A stretch of 64,000 nt of DNA, taken from Nostoc sp. CHAB 5834 (GTDB taxonomy: Bacteria; Cyanobacteriota; Cyanobacteriia; Cyanobacteriales; Nostocaceae). This document shows, one piece after another, positions 17,950-26,252 of the stretch. A program made the translations under genes and the position numbers. The notes under the pieces are model-generated. The model made no database searches, was not told the origin of the DNA, and saw nothing but the letters and a program-made list of their open reading frames with translations. The stretch spans positions 162,108 to 226,107 of the forward strand of contig JAIVFU010000001.1 in assembly GCA_020829485.1 (NCBI GenBank), read 5' to 3'. Positions within the stretch are counted from its first letter, which is position 1. Each line of letters begins with the position of its first letter.

Positions 17950-20900
17950 TTACGAATTAGTACCTTCGACTTTTGCCACTTCCAGCATTGTCTTTAAAAC
18001 CGAATCTGGATTCAGACTGATTGAATCAATTCCTAGTTCAACCAAAAACTGGGCAAATTCTGGATAGTCGCTGGGTGCTTGTCCACAAATGCCGATTTTG
18101 CGATCGCATTTTTTCGCCGCTTCTATGGCCATTTTTACCATTCGTTTCACAGCTGGACTGCGTTCATCAAACAATCTCGCTACTAACGCCGAATCCCTGT
18201 CTATCCCCAATGTCAGCTGAGTTAAATCATTAGAACCAATCGAGAAGCCATCAAATACCTCAGCAAATTCCTCAGCCAGAATAACATTACTGGGTAACTC
18301 GCACATCACATAAACCTGCAACCCGTTAACACCCTGCTTTAAACCATTTTTTGCCATCTCTGCTAAAACTAAACGTCCTTCATCGGGAGTACGACAAAAG
18401 GGAATCATCGGGATAACATTCGTCAAACCCATTTCTTCCCGTACCCGTTTAATAGCATCACATTCTAGGGCAAAAGCTTCTCTGTAGCCTTCATCATAGT
18501 AACGCGCCGCTCCCCGCCAACCTAGCATTGGGTTTTCTTCATGGGGTTCAAACTGTCGCCCACCTAACAAATTGGCATATTCATTACTTTTGAAATCTGA
18601 CATTCGCACAATTACTGGTTTGGGATAAAATGCCGCCGCAATTCTACCGATGCCTTGGGCTAATCTATCTACAAAATACTGGGGTTTATCGTCGTAAAGT
18701 GCGGTAATTTCAGCAATTTTAGCTTTGGCAAATTCATCTTTTAATAAATCATAGTGAATTAATGCCATTGGATGAATTTGAATTTGGTTAGCGATGATAA
18801 ATTCTGTCCGTGCTAAACCTACCCCATCGTTGGGAATTGCCGATAAACTCAATGCTTCTTGAGGATTACCCACATTCATTAAAATTTGAGTGCGAGTACG
18901 CGGTAAGTTCTCTAAAGGAACTTCTTCCACTTCAAAAGGTAATAAGCCTGCATAAACTTTTCCCTCTTCTCCTTCAGCGCAAGAAATTGTTACCTCTTGA
19001 CCAGGTTTTAAAATTTCTGTAGCATTGCCGCATCCGACGATCGCAGGGACACCCAATTCTCGCGCAATAATTGCTGCATGGCAATTACAGACAATCACTG
19101 GTGTATATTTGCTAGTGAATACAACATAGTTATGATGTTCAGCAACTGTAATATTGAACACATCATCATGAATCTTTTCATCAACTGCAACCACCCGATG
19201 CATCCGAATATCGCCTGCAAGTAGGCGATTGAATTTGCCAATTTTATGTAGTTGTTTGTCAGAAATCAGTAAATTATTATCTCTTCTGAGTTTTATCTGT
19301 CCTGTGGCATTTTCATCAAATAGTTGTTTGGTAGCAAAGAAGCGTGTTTGTATTACTCTATCGCTAACTTTCCCTTTAACCCTGTTGGTAAATTGCAATA
19401 TTTCTGCTAATTTTTCAACCAACTGGACATTATGTATTCCTCGATTTTTGGTCACTTGAGGAACAGTCCCTATTTTTAAACAAGCCACAATTATAGCTTG
19501 TAGTAGCAGTTCTTCTGACGCATATATATGAATGCGATTATTAAAGTAACAACCATCTCCATCAATCACACCTGCCAGAAAATTATAAGCAAATTCCACA
19601 GAGTTATTGAGCAACATACTCACAATATTTTGCTCTTTTTCATGCAAATCGTAGGCTATTTTTTTCGAGTAGAGTCTATAAGCTGTTGCTTGACCTACTA
19701 CTAATTGACCTCTTATTGAGCCAGAAGATGCTTTTTTGAGATGAGCAACAAATGGTTTATCGTAAACTGTATTCATGCATTCCTGCATAGCTGCTATAAA
19801 TTGCTGCTTCGGCAAAGTATCCTTTTGGATAAACTGTACCTCTCCATGAGTACGGCTTCTATAAATAGAACCATCTGTGAGTATACCCCCTAATAAATAA
19901 GCCATCTTGATATTCTCTTTTTCAGGTACACCCAACTGCGGAATATTCTCTGCTACTACCACCATTTCTTGGGCTGCAAGCATATCTTGAATTTCAGTTT
20001 TTAGATATTCGCCACCTCTGATATTAATCATTTTGTGATCTGGTGTTAAGCGTAAGTAGTTATCAGTCACTCTACCTGTTTGCGAGACGCTGACACTAAT
20101 CATTTTTGATTGTCTTTTCATGGAATCAAGAATTGGTTGCCACTCTATTTTGTTTGTCTGGGTATTTAATGATAGAGTTAGCAAACCTTCATAACCTTGC
20201 TCATAAATCTGGCGCAAGGTCATAAACCCTTTATTAGTTAATATTTTGGTTTCGCCATCAAAGCACGTTCTGCCCCCAGAATTGGTGACAATTGCACTGG
20301 CGCGTTTCATAATCGGTTCCCAATCGGGATCGGTTCTTTCTGTCACCAAAACTTCCCCAACTTGAAACTGTTCGAGTTTCTGAACATCTAAAATTAGGCG
20401 GGCTTTCCCTTGGCTAATAGCTTCTCCAATTGCACTTCCCGTAATTAGGGGAATGGGTGATTGGGAATCGGCGAGTGAAGAGTGGGAATTTTCCCCATTC
20501 CCTATTCCCCATTCCCTATTCCCCAATAACAACCGATAACTCCGCAATACGTTTCCCGTCTTCTGCGACTGGACGGTTTCGGGACGCGCTTGCACAATAA
20601 AAAGTTGATTAGTAATTCCATCTTTTGCCCACTCAATATCCATTGGAGTGGAAATGCCGTGGACTTGGGAATAATGGTCTTCAATTAAACACGCCCAATT
20701 TGCTAGTTGTAAAATCTCTTCATCACTCAGAGCAAATTTACCTCTTTCACTGGGCGAAACAGAGACATTTTTAGTAAATTTGGAGCCGTCATCATAAATC
20801 ATTTTCAGTTCTTTACTACCCAATTTTTTATCGATAATTGGGCGGAAACCAGTTTTTAAAGTTGGTTTAAAAACATAATATTCATCAGGATTTACAGACC

Positions 20901-21630
20901 CTTGGACAACGTTTTCACCTAAACCGTAGGCGGCTGTAATCAGTGCAGCATCCTTAAATCCGGTTTCTGTATCAATGGAGAACATCACTCCAGAGGTTGC
21001 TAAGTCAGAGCGCACCATTTTTTGCACACCCACAGCCAGAGCAATGCTAAAGTGGTCAAATCCTTTGGTGTGACGATAAGAAATGGCGCGATCGGTAAAT
21101 ATGGAAGCAAAGCATTTGTGACAAGCTGCTAAAACTCCTTCAGCGCCGACAACGTTGAGGTAAGTTTCCTGTTGTCCAGCAAAACTAGCATCGGGTAAGT
21201 CTTCGGCAGTGGCGCTAGAACGGACTGCAACATCTGTCTCTGCGTTGTATTGTTCACAAAGACTTTGGTAAGCTTTAGCGATCGCCTCTCGCAATTCTAC
21301 AGGAAAAGGGGTGTGGATTAATAGCGATCGCGCTTTTTTCCCCCGTTCTCGTAAATTTTTGACATCCTCAACATCCAAGTCAGCAAAGAGTTTGCGTAGC
21401 TTTGCTTCTAAACCTGCCGATTGAATAAAATAACGATAAGCGTAAGCAGTGGTGGCGAATCCTGTGGGAACATTAATACCTTTGGGCGTTAGCTGTTGAA
21501 TCATTTCGCCCAGTGAGGCATTTTTACCACCAACTACCGGGATATCAGCAATACCAACTTCATCAAACCACAAGATGAGCGATCGCTCTTGGGAAGATAG
21601 AGATAATGTGTTTTTAGATACTGTAGTCAT
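17950..21630 (-). CDS. ppsA: Phosphoenolpyruvate synthase interrupted by an intein
   Basis: The enzyme makes PEP from pyruvate and ATP (AMP and phosphate released), opposing pyruvate kinase. The 1226-residue product has a PPDK-type ATP-grasp domain (GGKNASLGEMIQQL, AVRSSATAEDLPDASFAGQQETYLN), a swivelling phosphohistidine domain, and a C-terminal PEP-binding TIM barrel (FSIGSNDLTQLTLGIDRDS, IGICGQAPSDYP). Residues 456-849 are an intein. After splicing, GGRT joins CHAAIIARELG and the catalytic His (H851) is restored; the mature enzyme is 832 residues, near the usual 790-840. Near residues 370-395 an extra peptide NREWGIGNGEN is encoded by a heptamer spacer repeat. xisH follows after 12 bp. Confidence 0.96.
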   Translation of the reverse strand: MTTVSKNTLSLSSQERSLILWFDEVGIADIPVVGGKNASLGEMIQQLTPKGINVPTGFATTAYAYRYFIQSAGLEAKLRKLFADLDVEDVKNLRERGKKARSLLIHTPFPVELREAIAKAYQSLCEQYNAETDVAVRSSATAEDLPDASFAGQQETYLNVVGAEGVLAACHKCFASIFTDRAISYRHTKGFDHFSIALAVGVQKMVRSDLATSGVMFSIDTETGFKDAALITAAYGLGENVVQGSVNPDEYYVFKPTLKTGFRPIIDKKLGSKELKMIYDDGSKFTKNVSVSPSERGKFALSDEEILQLANWACLIEDHYSQVHGISTPMDIEWAKDGITNQLFIVQARPETVQSQKTGNVLRSYRLLLGNREWGIGNGENSHSSLADSQSPIPLITGSAIGEAISQGKARLILDVQKLEQFQVGEVLVTERTDPDWEPIMKRASAIVTNSGGRTCFDGETKILTNKGFMTLRQIYEQGYEGLLTLSLNTQTNKIEWQPILDSMKRQSKMISVSVSQTGRVTDNYLRLTPDHKMINIRGGEYLKTEIQDMLAAQEMVVVAENIPQLGVPEKENIKMAYLLGGILTDGSIYRSRTHGEVQFIQKDTLPKQQFIAAMQECMNTVYDKPFVAHLKKASSGSIRGQLVVGQATAYRLYSKKIAYDLHEKEQNIVSMLLNNSVEFAYNFLAGVIDGDGCYFNNRIHIYASEELLLQAIIVACLKIGTVPQVTKNRGIHNVQLVEKLAEILQFTNRVKGKVSDRVIQTRFFATKQLFDENATGQIKLRRDNNLLISDKQLHKIGKFNRLLAGDIRMHRVVAVDEKIHDDVFNITVAEHHNYVVFTSKYTPVIVCNCHAAIIARELGVPAIVGCGNATEILKPGQEVTISCAEGEEGKVYAGLLPFEVEEVPLENLPRTRTQILMNVGNPQEALSLSAIPNDGVGLARTEFIIANQIQIHPMALIHYDLLKDEFAKAKIAEITALYDDKPQYFVDRLAQGIGRIAAAFYPKPVIVRMSDFKSNEYANLLGGRQFEPHEENPMLGWRGAARYYDEGYREAFALECDAIKRVREEMGLTNVIPMIPFCRTPDEGRLVLAEMAKNGLKQGVNGLQVYVMCELPSNVILAEEFAEVFDGFSIGSNDLTQLTLGIDRDSALVARLFDERSPAVKRMVKMAIEAAKKCDRKIGICGQAPSDYPEFAQFLVELGIDSISLNPDSVLKTMLEVAKVEGTNS
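19084..20265 (-). other. Intein with LAGLIDADG homing endonuclease domain in PEP synthase
   Basis: The 394-residue intein begins at C456 (CFDGETKILTNKG, block A) and ends VIVCN before the +1 Cys (C850). Intein-numbered features are TPDH at 74-77 (block B), LLGGILTDGSIY at 124-135 and FLAGVIDGDGCYF at 229-241 (the two dodecapeptide motifs with acidic residues), VFNITVAEHHNYVVF at 369-383 (block F), and terminal Asn 394. The penultimate residue is Cys rather than the usual His. Flanking exteins join as GGRT and CHAA, the active-site loop of the enzyme. Both endonuclease motifs look intact. Confidence 0.96.
20490..20524. repeat. Heptamer STRR inside the ppsA reading frame
   Basis: On the plus strand five 7-bp units alternate TTCCCCA and TTCCCTA. 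They are translated in ppsA as part of NREWGIGNGEN. The same heptamers occur in spacers (for example near 5639 and 62155). A gain or loss of one unit would shift the frame. Confidence 0.85.
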
Positions 21631-21676
21631 AATTACCTTTTAAGTTTATACTCAGTTTCTCAGTGCGTAACCGCTA

Positions 21677-21758
21677 ACCGCAAGGCGGAAGTCAAAAATT
21701 AAAAGTCAAAAGTATTATAGAATAACGTCTTTAGGTATTTTTAATGGTTGCTCCATTT
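21677..21758. repeat. Dispersed repeat shared with 63054-63130
   Basis: Both copies begin ACCGCAAGGCGGAAGTCA, then share AAAAGTATTAT and GAATA, a T-rich stretch, and ATGGTTGCTC. They differ by small indels. Function unknown. Confidence 0.65.
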
Positions 21759-21773
21759 ACTTCGTTCTGTAGT

Positions 21774-21891
21774 AGTAGTCTGTCAAGTTTAAATTGATGG
21801 GTAAGCAAGTTCGTAGTCAGGACTTTAGTCCTAATTTTCTAAGCACTAAAGTGCTTACTACAAACTATCAAAACTAGTTTGACAGACTACT
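21774..21891. mobile_element. MITE-like element with perfect 13-bp terminal inverted repeats
   Basis: AGTAGTCTGTCAA at 21774-21786 is perfectly inverted at 21879-21891. Inside is a long palindrome at 21809-21865 (GTTCGTAGTCAGGACTT... to ...GTGCTTACTACAAAC). It has no coding capacity. Confidence 0.65.
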
Positions 21892-22030
21892 GGTATATTT
21901 TTTCCATATTCAATTTTAGATATTACAGCTAGTAGCATAATTTTGGATTATGAAATTAAATACCAAACTATAGTCCATAAATAACAATTATTCGGGATAA
22001 TGGCTGTATCATATTCGGACGTAATGCACA

Positions 22031-22438
22031 ATGGCACAACTAGAACGACTGCTGAAAATGGCAGAAGATGAGCTAACTGAGTACAGCACAGATGCCCGCA
22101 AAATTGAAAAACTACGGCGCAAAATAGGTTTGTCAGTATCAGCAGCCGAACAGAGGCAAGTCAAAGAGGCATTACTCGCTAGTAAGCAATCTTCTAATAT
22201 GATTAGTCAAATTGTGGAAGAACAAAGACAAGCAGCAGCTTTACCATTTTGGGGAATTGCTGGATTGGGTTTGTTATTCGGAATTTCTTTAAATCAACCC
22301 ATAGGTTTGTTAGCTGCTATAGTTGGAACTGTATTAGCTTTTAGAATTCAAAAATGGGGTTGGCAATTACAGGCAAGTCGTCTATTGTTACAAACATTGG
22401 AAGACATTGAAGCGCGTATTGCCCAACCGAATAAGTAA
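22031..22438 (+). CDS. Small coiled-coil membrane protein, unknown function
   Basis: The 135-residue protein has an N-terminal charged helix (residues 1-60, heptad-like LERLLKMAEDELTEY and KIEKLRRKIGLS), two short hydrophobic segments near 74-105 (LPFWGIAGLGLLFGISL and IGLLAAIVGTVLAF), and a C-terminal helix. The start MAQLERLL at 22031 is clear. No family recognised. It is divergent from ppsA. Confidence 0.7.
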   Translation: MAQLERLLKMAEDELTEYSTDARKIEKLRRKIGLSVSAAEQRQVKEALLASKQSSNMISQIVEEQRQAAALPFWGIAGLGLLFGISLNQPIGLLAAIVGTVLAFRIQKWGWQLQASRLLLQTLEDIEARIAQPNK

Positions 22439-22702
22439 CAAAACAGCTCCACTTTATAGAGAAAATATCTCTATGTACTTGTGTTCTAATATACAAAACT
22501 ATCGCATAGTTACTTGATTGACACCTCGTAATTACTTAATAATTCCTTTGGGATCACCATAGCAAAAAAAATTACATATTGGATTTGATTCAGATATTTA
22601 TTCATATATATATAGTAAAATTTTTGGTTATGCTTATTTTTAGATTGAGGACTATACTTGGCATCTTACCAAAAGTGTTTGAATTACATAAATTATTATT
22701 CC

Positions 22703-23443
22703 TTATTGCCTCTTCACATAAATTGTGTAACTAGGTAGATGTGAGGCATCTGTTTGAGTTTTCACAAGTCGCCAGTCAATGTCTATATATAAATGCTCAA
22801 ATACTTGAGAAGTTGCTAAGTATGTTTTTTTAAATTCATTAGCATGATTTATCTCTAGATTTTCTAATTTGAGGGCTTTAGGCAAATCCTCTTTTGACGC
22901 ATTCAGTTTTACTTTAATATTAACTACATTAGTAAACCAGTTGTAGACTGATTGTAACGTTAAAGGAATTTCTCTATTTTTAAAAGCCTGAAATCTATCA
23001 ATGTTTTGAAGATACCATTTACCATTTTGAACTCCATATTTTTGGAGGATCATGAAATCATAAGCTGGTAATTTTGATTGAAAATTATCGGATAAAGACG
23101 ACTTTTTTCCCAGTATATAGCGAGCTATACTCGCACAGTAACCATCATGCTGGAAAATTTGGAATGACTGCTCTTGTATTCTTTGCGGTAAACTTTCATG
23201 AAACGATATGGTAGACCAGATTGGTGTCCAAACACCCACTAAAAGCCGTAATTGTTCTGTAACACTAACAACAGGATTGTATTGATTCAACTTTATAAAA
23301 TAAGGAAGTAATTCAGTTTTATAAAAATTCATTTCGGCATTTAAACTTTCTAGTTCTCGACCTTGAACTCGTGCTAAGATTTCTTTCTTAGCTTTTAGTG
23401 TATTTTTAGCACTTAATTTATCTTTTAATAAGAGGTCGAGCAT
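22703..23443 (-). CDS. PAP/fibrillin-like protein
   Basis: A 246-residue soluble protein. An N-terminal helical region leads to RLLVGVWTPIWSTISFHESLP and then FQIFQHDGYCASIARY, which resemble the plastid-lipid-associated protein (fibrillin) pattern (GxW...WST...QxFQxDGYY). The C-terminus HLYIDIDWRLVK resembles the YLDxDLR(I/V) ending of that family. Fibrillins bind lipids and protect photosystems under stress. The match is by eye and distant; otherwise it is a conserved hypothetical. Confidence 0.5.
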   Translation of the reverse strand: MLDLLLKDKLSAKNTLKAKKEILARVQGRELESLNAEMNFYKTELLPYFIKLNQYNPVVSVTEQLRLLVGVWTPIWSTISFHESLPQRIQEQSFQIFQHDGYCASIARYILGKKSSLSDNFQSKLPAYDFMILQKYGVQNGKWYLQNIDRFQAFKNREIPLTLQSVYNWFTNVVNIKVKLNASKEDLPKALKLENLEINHANEFKKTYLATSQVFEHLYIDIDWRLVKTQTDASHLPSYTIYVKRQ

Positions 23444-23741
23444 TACTATTTACCTTTTTCTAATTTTTTAGATCACTTGGTTAAGAATTAAAAACTGGTG
23501 AATATAGTGGTCATAAAGGTATTATGCATTCTTTGCTTCTGTAAAAGGTAGAGCCTCTTATACCAATTCACAATTCGCAATGGGCTACGCTAACGCAATT
23601 CGCAATTAAAAAACTTAGATGCAGCAAGGCTTTCATGGTTTACATCTGTATCAAATTTTTCGTGAAATAGTATTAGCTCTCTTTTGACAGTTATTAGGTA
23701 TTTATGTGCTTGATATTATCTATATTTTACTCACAAAATGG

Positions 23742-23757
23742 TGTGATCCAGATCACG
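23742..23757. promoter_or_regulatory. Candidate CRP-family binding site
   Basis: TGTGATCCAGATCACG fits TGTGA-N6-TCAC(A), the consensus for cAMP receptor proteins including cyanobacterial SyCRP1-type factors. It is about 300 bp upstream of the minus-strand gene at 22703-23443. Distance makes direct control uncertain. Confidence 0.45.
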
Positions 23758-23897
23758 GTAAACTAATACACTATGGCGCACACTGTGGTTCAATACGCCT
23801 ACTTGTGTATTTTTTGTTACTTTAAGTTTATAAATAATGAAGAGTGAAGAATGAAAATTTTAACGAACTTTGGGGGTTTAAATCCCCGTCACAAAAC

Positions 23898-23939
23898 GTA
23901 ATTGCGTTAGCGTAGCGGGGCGAAGCCCATTGCGAATTG
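23898..23939. repeat. Short dispersed element, long form
   Basis: GTAATTGCGTTAGCGTAGCG followed by GGGCGAAGCCCATTGCGAATTG. An inverted shorter form at 23564-23607 lacks about 10 central bases, which shows that the element is modular. Confidence 0.7.
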
Positions 23940-23976
23940 TTTTAATCCTTCACTCTTCATACTTCATTTGAGATTT

Positions 23977-25917
23977 CTACGATTCTCTTCCCGATGCCCA
24001 GGTATCACGCCATTTTACAGTACCTTCTTTGGCAATCACCCAGCGACGGTTAACGAGATTTTCGCGCAGAGGCGATCGCCCTTCCCGCCACATGGCATAT
24101 TTATAAGCAATCAGCTTACCAGTACTCTCATCAAAGGGAATCTCAGCAAACCAGGTATTGGAGTTGATGTACTCTAAAGGATATGCTTTGCTGATATCCC
24201 AGTTACCCAACTCTGGGCAATCTCCTGTCACCACAATGATTTCACCGGGTTTGGTATCCACGCCAGTGAGTTGGACGCGCACTATTGTCTGTGCTTTTAT
24301 CCGTTCCCCAACGCGGCTGAAAACAAGCACTCCGCGTTCTTCTAATATTAGGTCATAAATCTTACCGTCTTTGACTTCATACTTGTTACGAGTTACCACG
24401 CAAGTATGTTCTCCATCGGGCAATTCTGTTTCTACTTCTGCTAAAGTAACTTCTCCTCCCCGGTTTAAAGCTACAAAACACACAGAGTCACGATAGCGGC
24501 GTACATAACAGTAAATATCTGCTGTTAAGTATTTTTGCCAGTGGCTACCCATTGACACGGCTGGATTCAGTCGCCGTAAGCCAGATAGTAGCCTGATGCA
24601 ACGATAAATTTCACTCTCAGTATCCCAATTTTCCATCATTGGGCGGTTATATGGATCGTTACCGCCATCGGTGTCGTCATGCAGATATTGTTCTGTGCCG
24701 TAGTAGATGCAGGGAATGCCGCGACAGGTCATAATTAAGGCGATCGCAACCTTCAACATCGCTGGATCGGGGTTCAGCGATTGGAAGCGGGACATATCAT
24801 GATTATCGATGAAGGTAACTAGCTCTGTTGCCCCGTTGTAGCGATAATCTTGGTCAAAAATGTATTGAATTGTCTGGAATCCCATTTCTGAACCTTGCGC
24901 TAGTGCGGCTCGAATTGCCACGCACAACCCAAAGTCTAAAAGTGTCATGCCTGAGTGGTTAACAAATTCCACCGAGCGATCGTCAGTAGGATTACTGTAA
25001 ATCCATTCACCAAAAATGAATACATCTGGTTTGTGATTAGTCATATCACCAGTGAATTCTTGCCAAAACCAGATAGGCATGTGCTTGACAGTATCCACCC
25101 GTAGTGCATCCACACCCCGGTCTAGCCATTGTTTAATGGCTGATTTGATATACTGGCGATATTCAGTATTGTTTTCATTGAAGGTTGCTAGACCAGATAG
25201 TTCACAGTTCTGTACTTGCCAATCGTCTTCCCAGTTTTGCACTTCGCCATAGTGGTGATACCAATGATTGACATCATCATTGAAATCAGCAATTTTAACA
25301 CCATCATCATACAATTCACCTTTACTACCGCTAGTGTCAGGGCTGCTATGGTTGCAGACAATATCTAGCACCAGCTTTATATTCCGCTTGTGCAGTTCTG
25401 TAACTAACCGATCAAAGGTCGTATTTTTTTCTTCTTGCGTAGCGTTTAAAGAAGGATTTTCTCCATCAGCAATGTAGCGAGCATTTAGCCGCTTAAAGTC
25501 TTTTGTCCAATAGCCATGTAGCGCTGCATTGCCAACAAATAACTCTTCAACCTGCTCAAACAGTGGAGTTAACCAAATGGCAGTCACTCCCATGTTTTTG
25601 AGATAATCTAATTTATCGATGACACCTTGCAAGTCGCCACCCCAGTACTTACCCCAATCTTGTCTAGTTGGATCGTACAGTTCTGAGTTTGCCCCTTGGC
25701 TGTTATCTGGATCGCCATCATAAAAGCGATCGACTACAAGAAAGTAAATGGTTTCCTGACGAAATTCAATATCTCTGGTGTAAAGAAACTCTAAATCAAT
25801 CTCAGTATCTGATGGTGGTGTTTCTATAATAGCTTGTACTTTTTCTTGTGGAGAATCAACTTTATATTGATCTGGTGAAAACTGAGATGGAGGGGTTTGT
25901 ACCATAAAAGAACTCAA
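23977..25917 (-). CDS. GH13 alpha-amylase / CGTase-like enzyme with CBM20
   Basis: A 646-residue glycoside hydrolase. The barrel carries FYDGDPDNSQ, GGDLQGVIDKLDYLKNMG, DIVCNHSSP, the nucleophile D275 in DALRVDTVKHM, the acid/base E304 in FIFGEWIYS, and D374 in FIDNHDMSRF. The first 45 residues are a polar extension with no signal peptide. Residues about 550-646 are a CBM20 starch-binding domain (VRVQLTGVDTKPGEIIVVTG, CPELGNWD). CGTases are normally secreted; the lack of a signal points to intracellular glycogen or maltodextrin remodelling. Hydrolysis versus transglycosylation cannot be decided from sequence. Confidence 0.92.
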   Translation of the reverse strand: MSSFMVQTPPSQFSPDQYKVDSPQEKVQAIIETPPSDTEIDLEFLYTRDIEFRQETIYFLVVDRFYDGDPDNSQGANSELYDPTRQDWGKYWGGDLQGVIDKLDYLKNMGVTAIWLTPLFEQVEELFVGNAALHGYWTKDFKRLNARYIADGENPSLNATQEEKNTTFDRLVTELHKRNIKLVLDIVCNHSSPDTSGSKGELYDDGVKIADFNDDVNHWYHHYGEVQNWEDDWQVQNCELSGLATFNENNTEYRQYIKSAIKQWLDRGVDALRVDTVKHMPIWFWQEFTGDMTNHKPDVFIFGEWIYSNPTDDRSVEFVNHSGMTLLDFGLCVAIRAALAQGSEMGFQTIQYIFDQDYRYNGATELVTFIDNHDMSRFQSLNPDPAMLKVAIALIMTCRGIPCIYYGTEQYLHDDTDGGNDPYNRPMMENWDTESEIYRCIRLLSGLRRLNPAVSMGSHWQKYLTADIYCYVRRYRDSVCFVALNRGGEVTLAEVETELPDGEHTCVVTRNKYEVKDGKIYDLILEERGVLVFSRVGERIKAQTIVRVQLTGVDTKPGEIIVVTGDCPELGNWDISKAYPLEYINSNTWFAEIPFDESTGKLIAYKYAMWREGRSPLRENLVNRRWVIAKEGTVKWRDTWASGRES

Positions 25918-26252
25918 AATTTCATGTAATTCATACTTGTAGACAACAGTACAATGTTTCGAGTATTGTGTGTTGTTACAAACTTTGGTATTGTGACATC
26001 TGTCCTACGGTGTAGGTATCTATCGTTAGCTAGTTTATAATTCTATCGATAGATATAATTCATCTGCTAGAAGATAAAAACAAAGGAATATAGCAACCCT
26101 TAATTAGCGCTGGAGATTAGCTACACCTGAGCAATACTGACTAAACCACGGATTAGCCAACTTTTTCTCTATAAGATTCGCTCCATTGGTAAACTGACCA
26201 TTGTCACTTTCAATCTATTATTACTATCAAGGAATTAATTCAGGTAGCATTT
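25918..26252. other. Divergent spacer, amylase and acidic protein
   Basis: The 335 bp hold the palindrome TCTATCGATAGA at 26042-26053 and a nearby partial copy (ATCTATCGTTAG). Both flanking genes start here. No other signal was seen. Confidence 0.4.

Larger units (their letters stand above)
21631..22030. other. Spacer upstream of ppsA with repeats
   Basis: This 400-bp region separates divergent genes. It holds a repeat shared with 63054-63130 (21677-21758) and a MITE-like element at 21774-21891. Any promoter of ppsA must lie here, but I cannot point to it. Confidence 0.6.
23444..23976. other. Spacer with a CRP-like site and inverted short repeats
   Basis: This 533-bp spacer contains two inverted copies of a short dispersed element (23564-23607 and 23898-23939) and a near-perfect CRP-type palindrome at 23742-23757. 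No gene is seen. Confidence 0.6.

Noticed and set aside
19084..20265. Free-standing homing endonuclease gene inside ppsA
   Set aside because: The frame is continuous with both exteins and has intein blocks A, B, F and G, so it is an intein rather than a separate gene.
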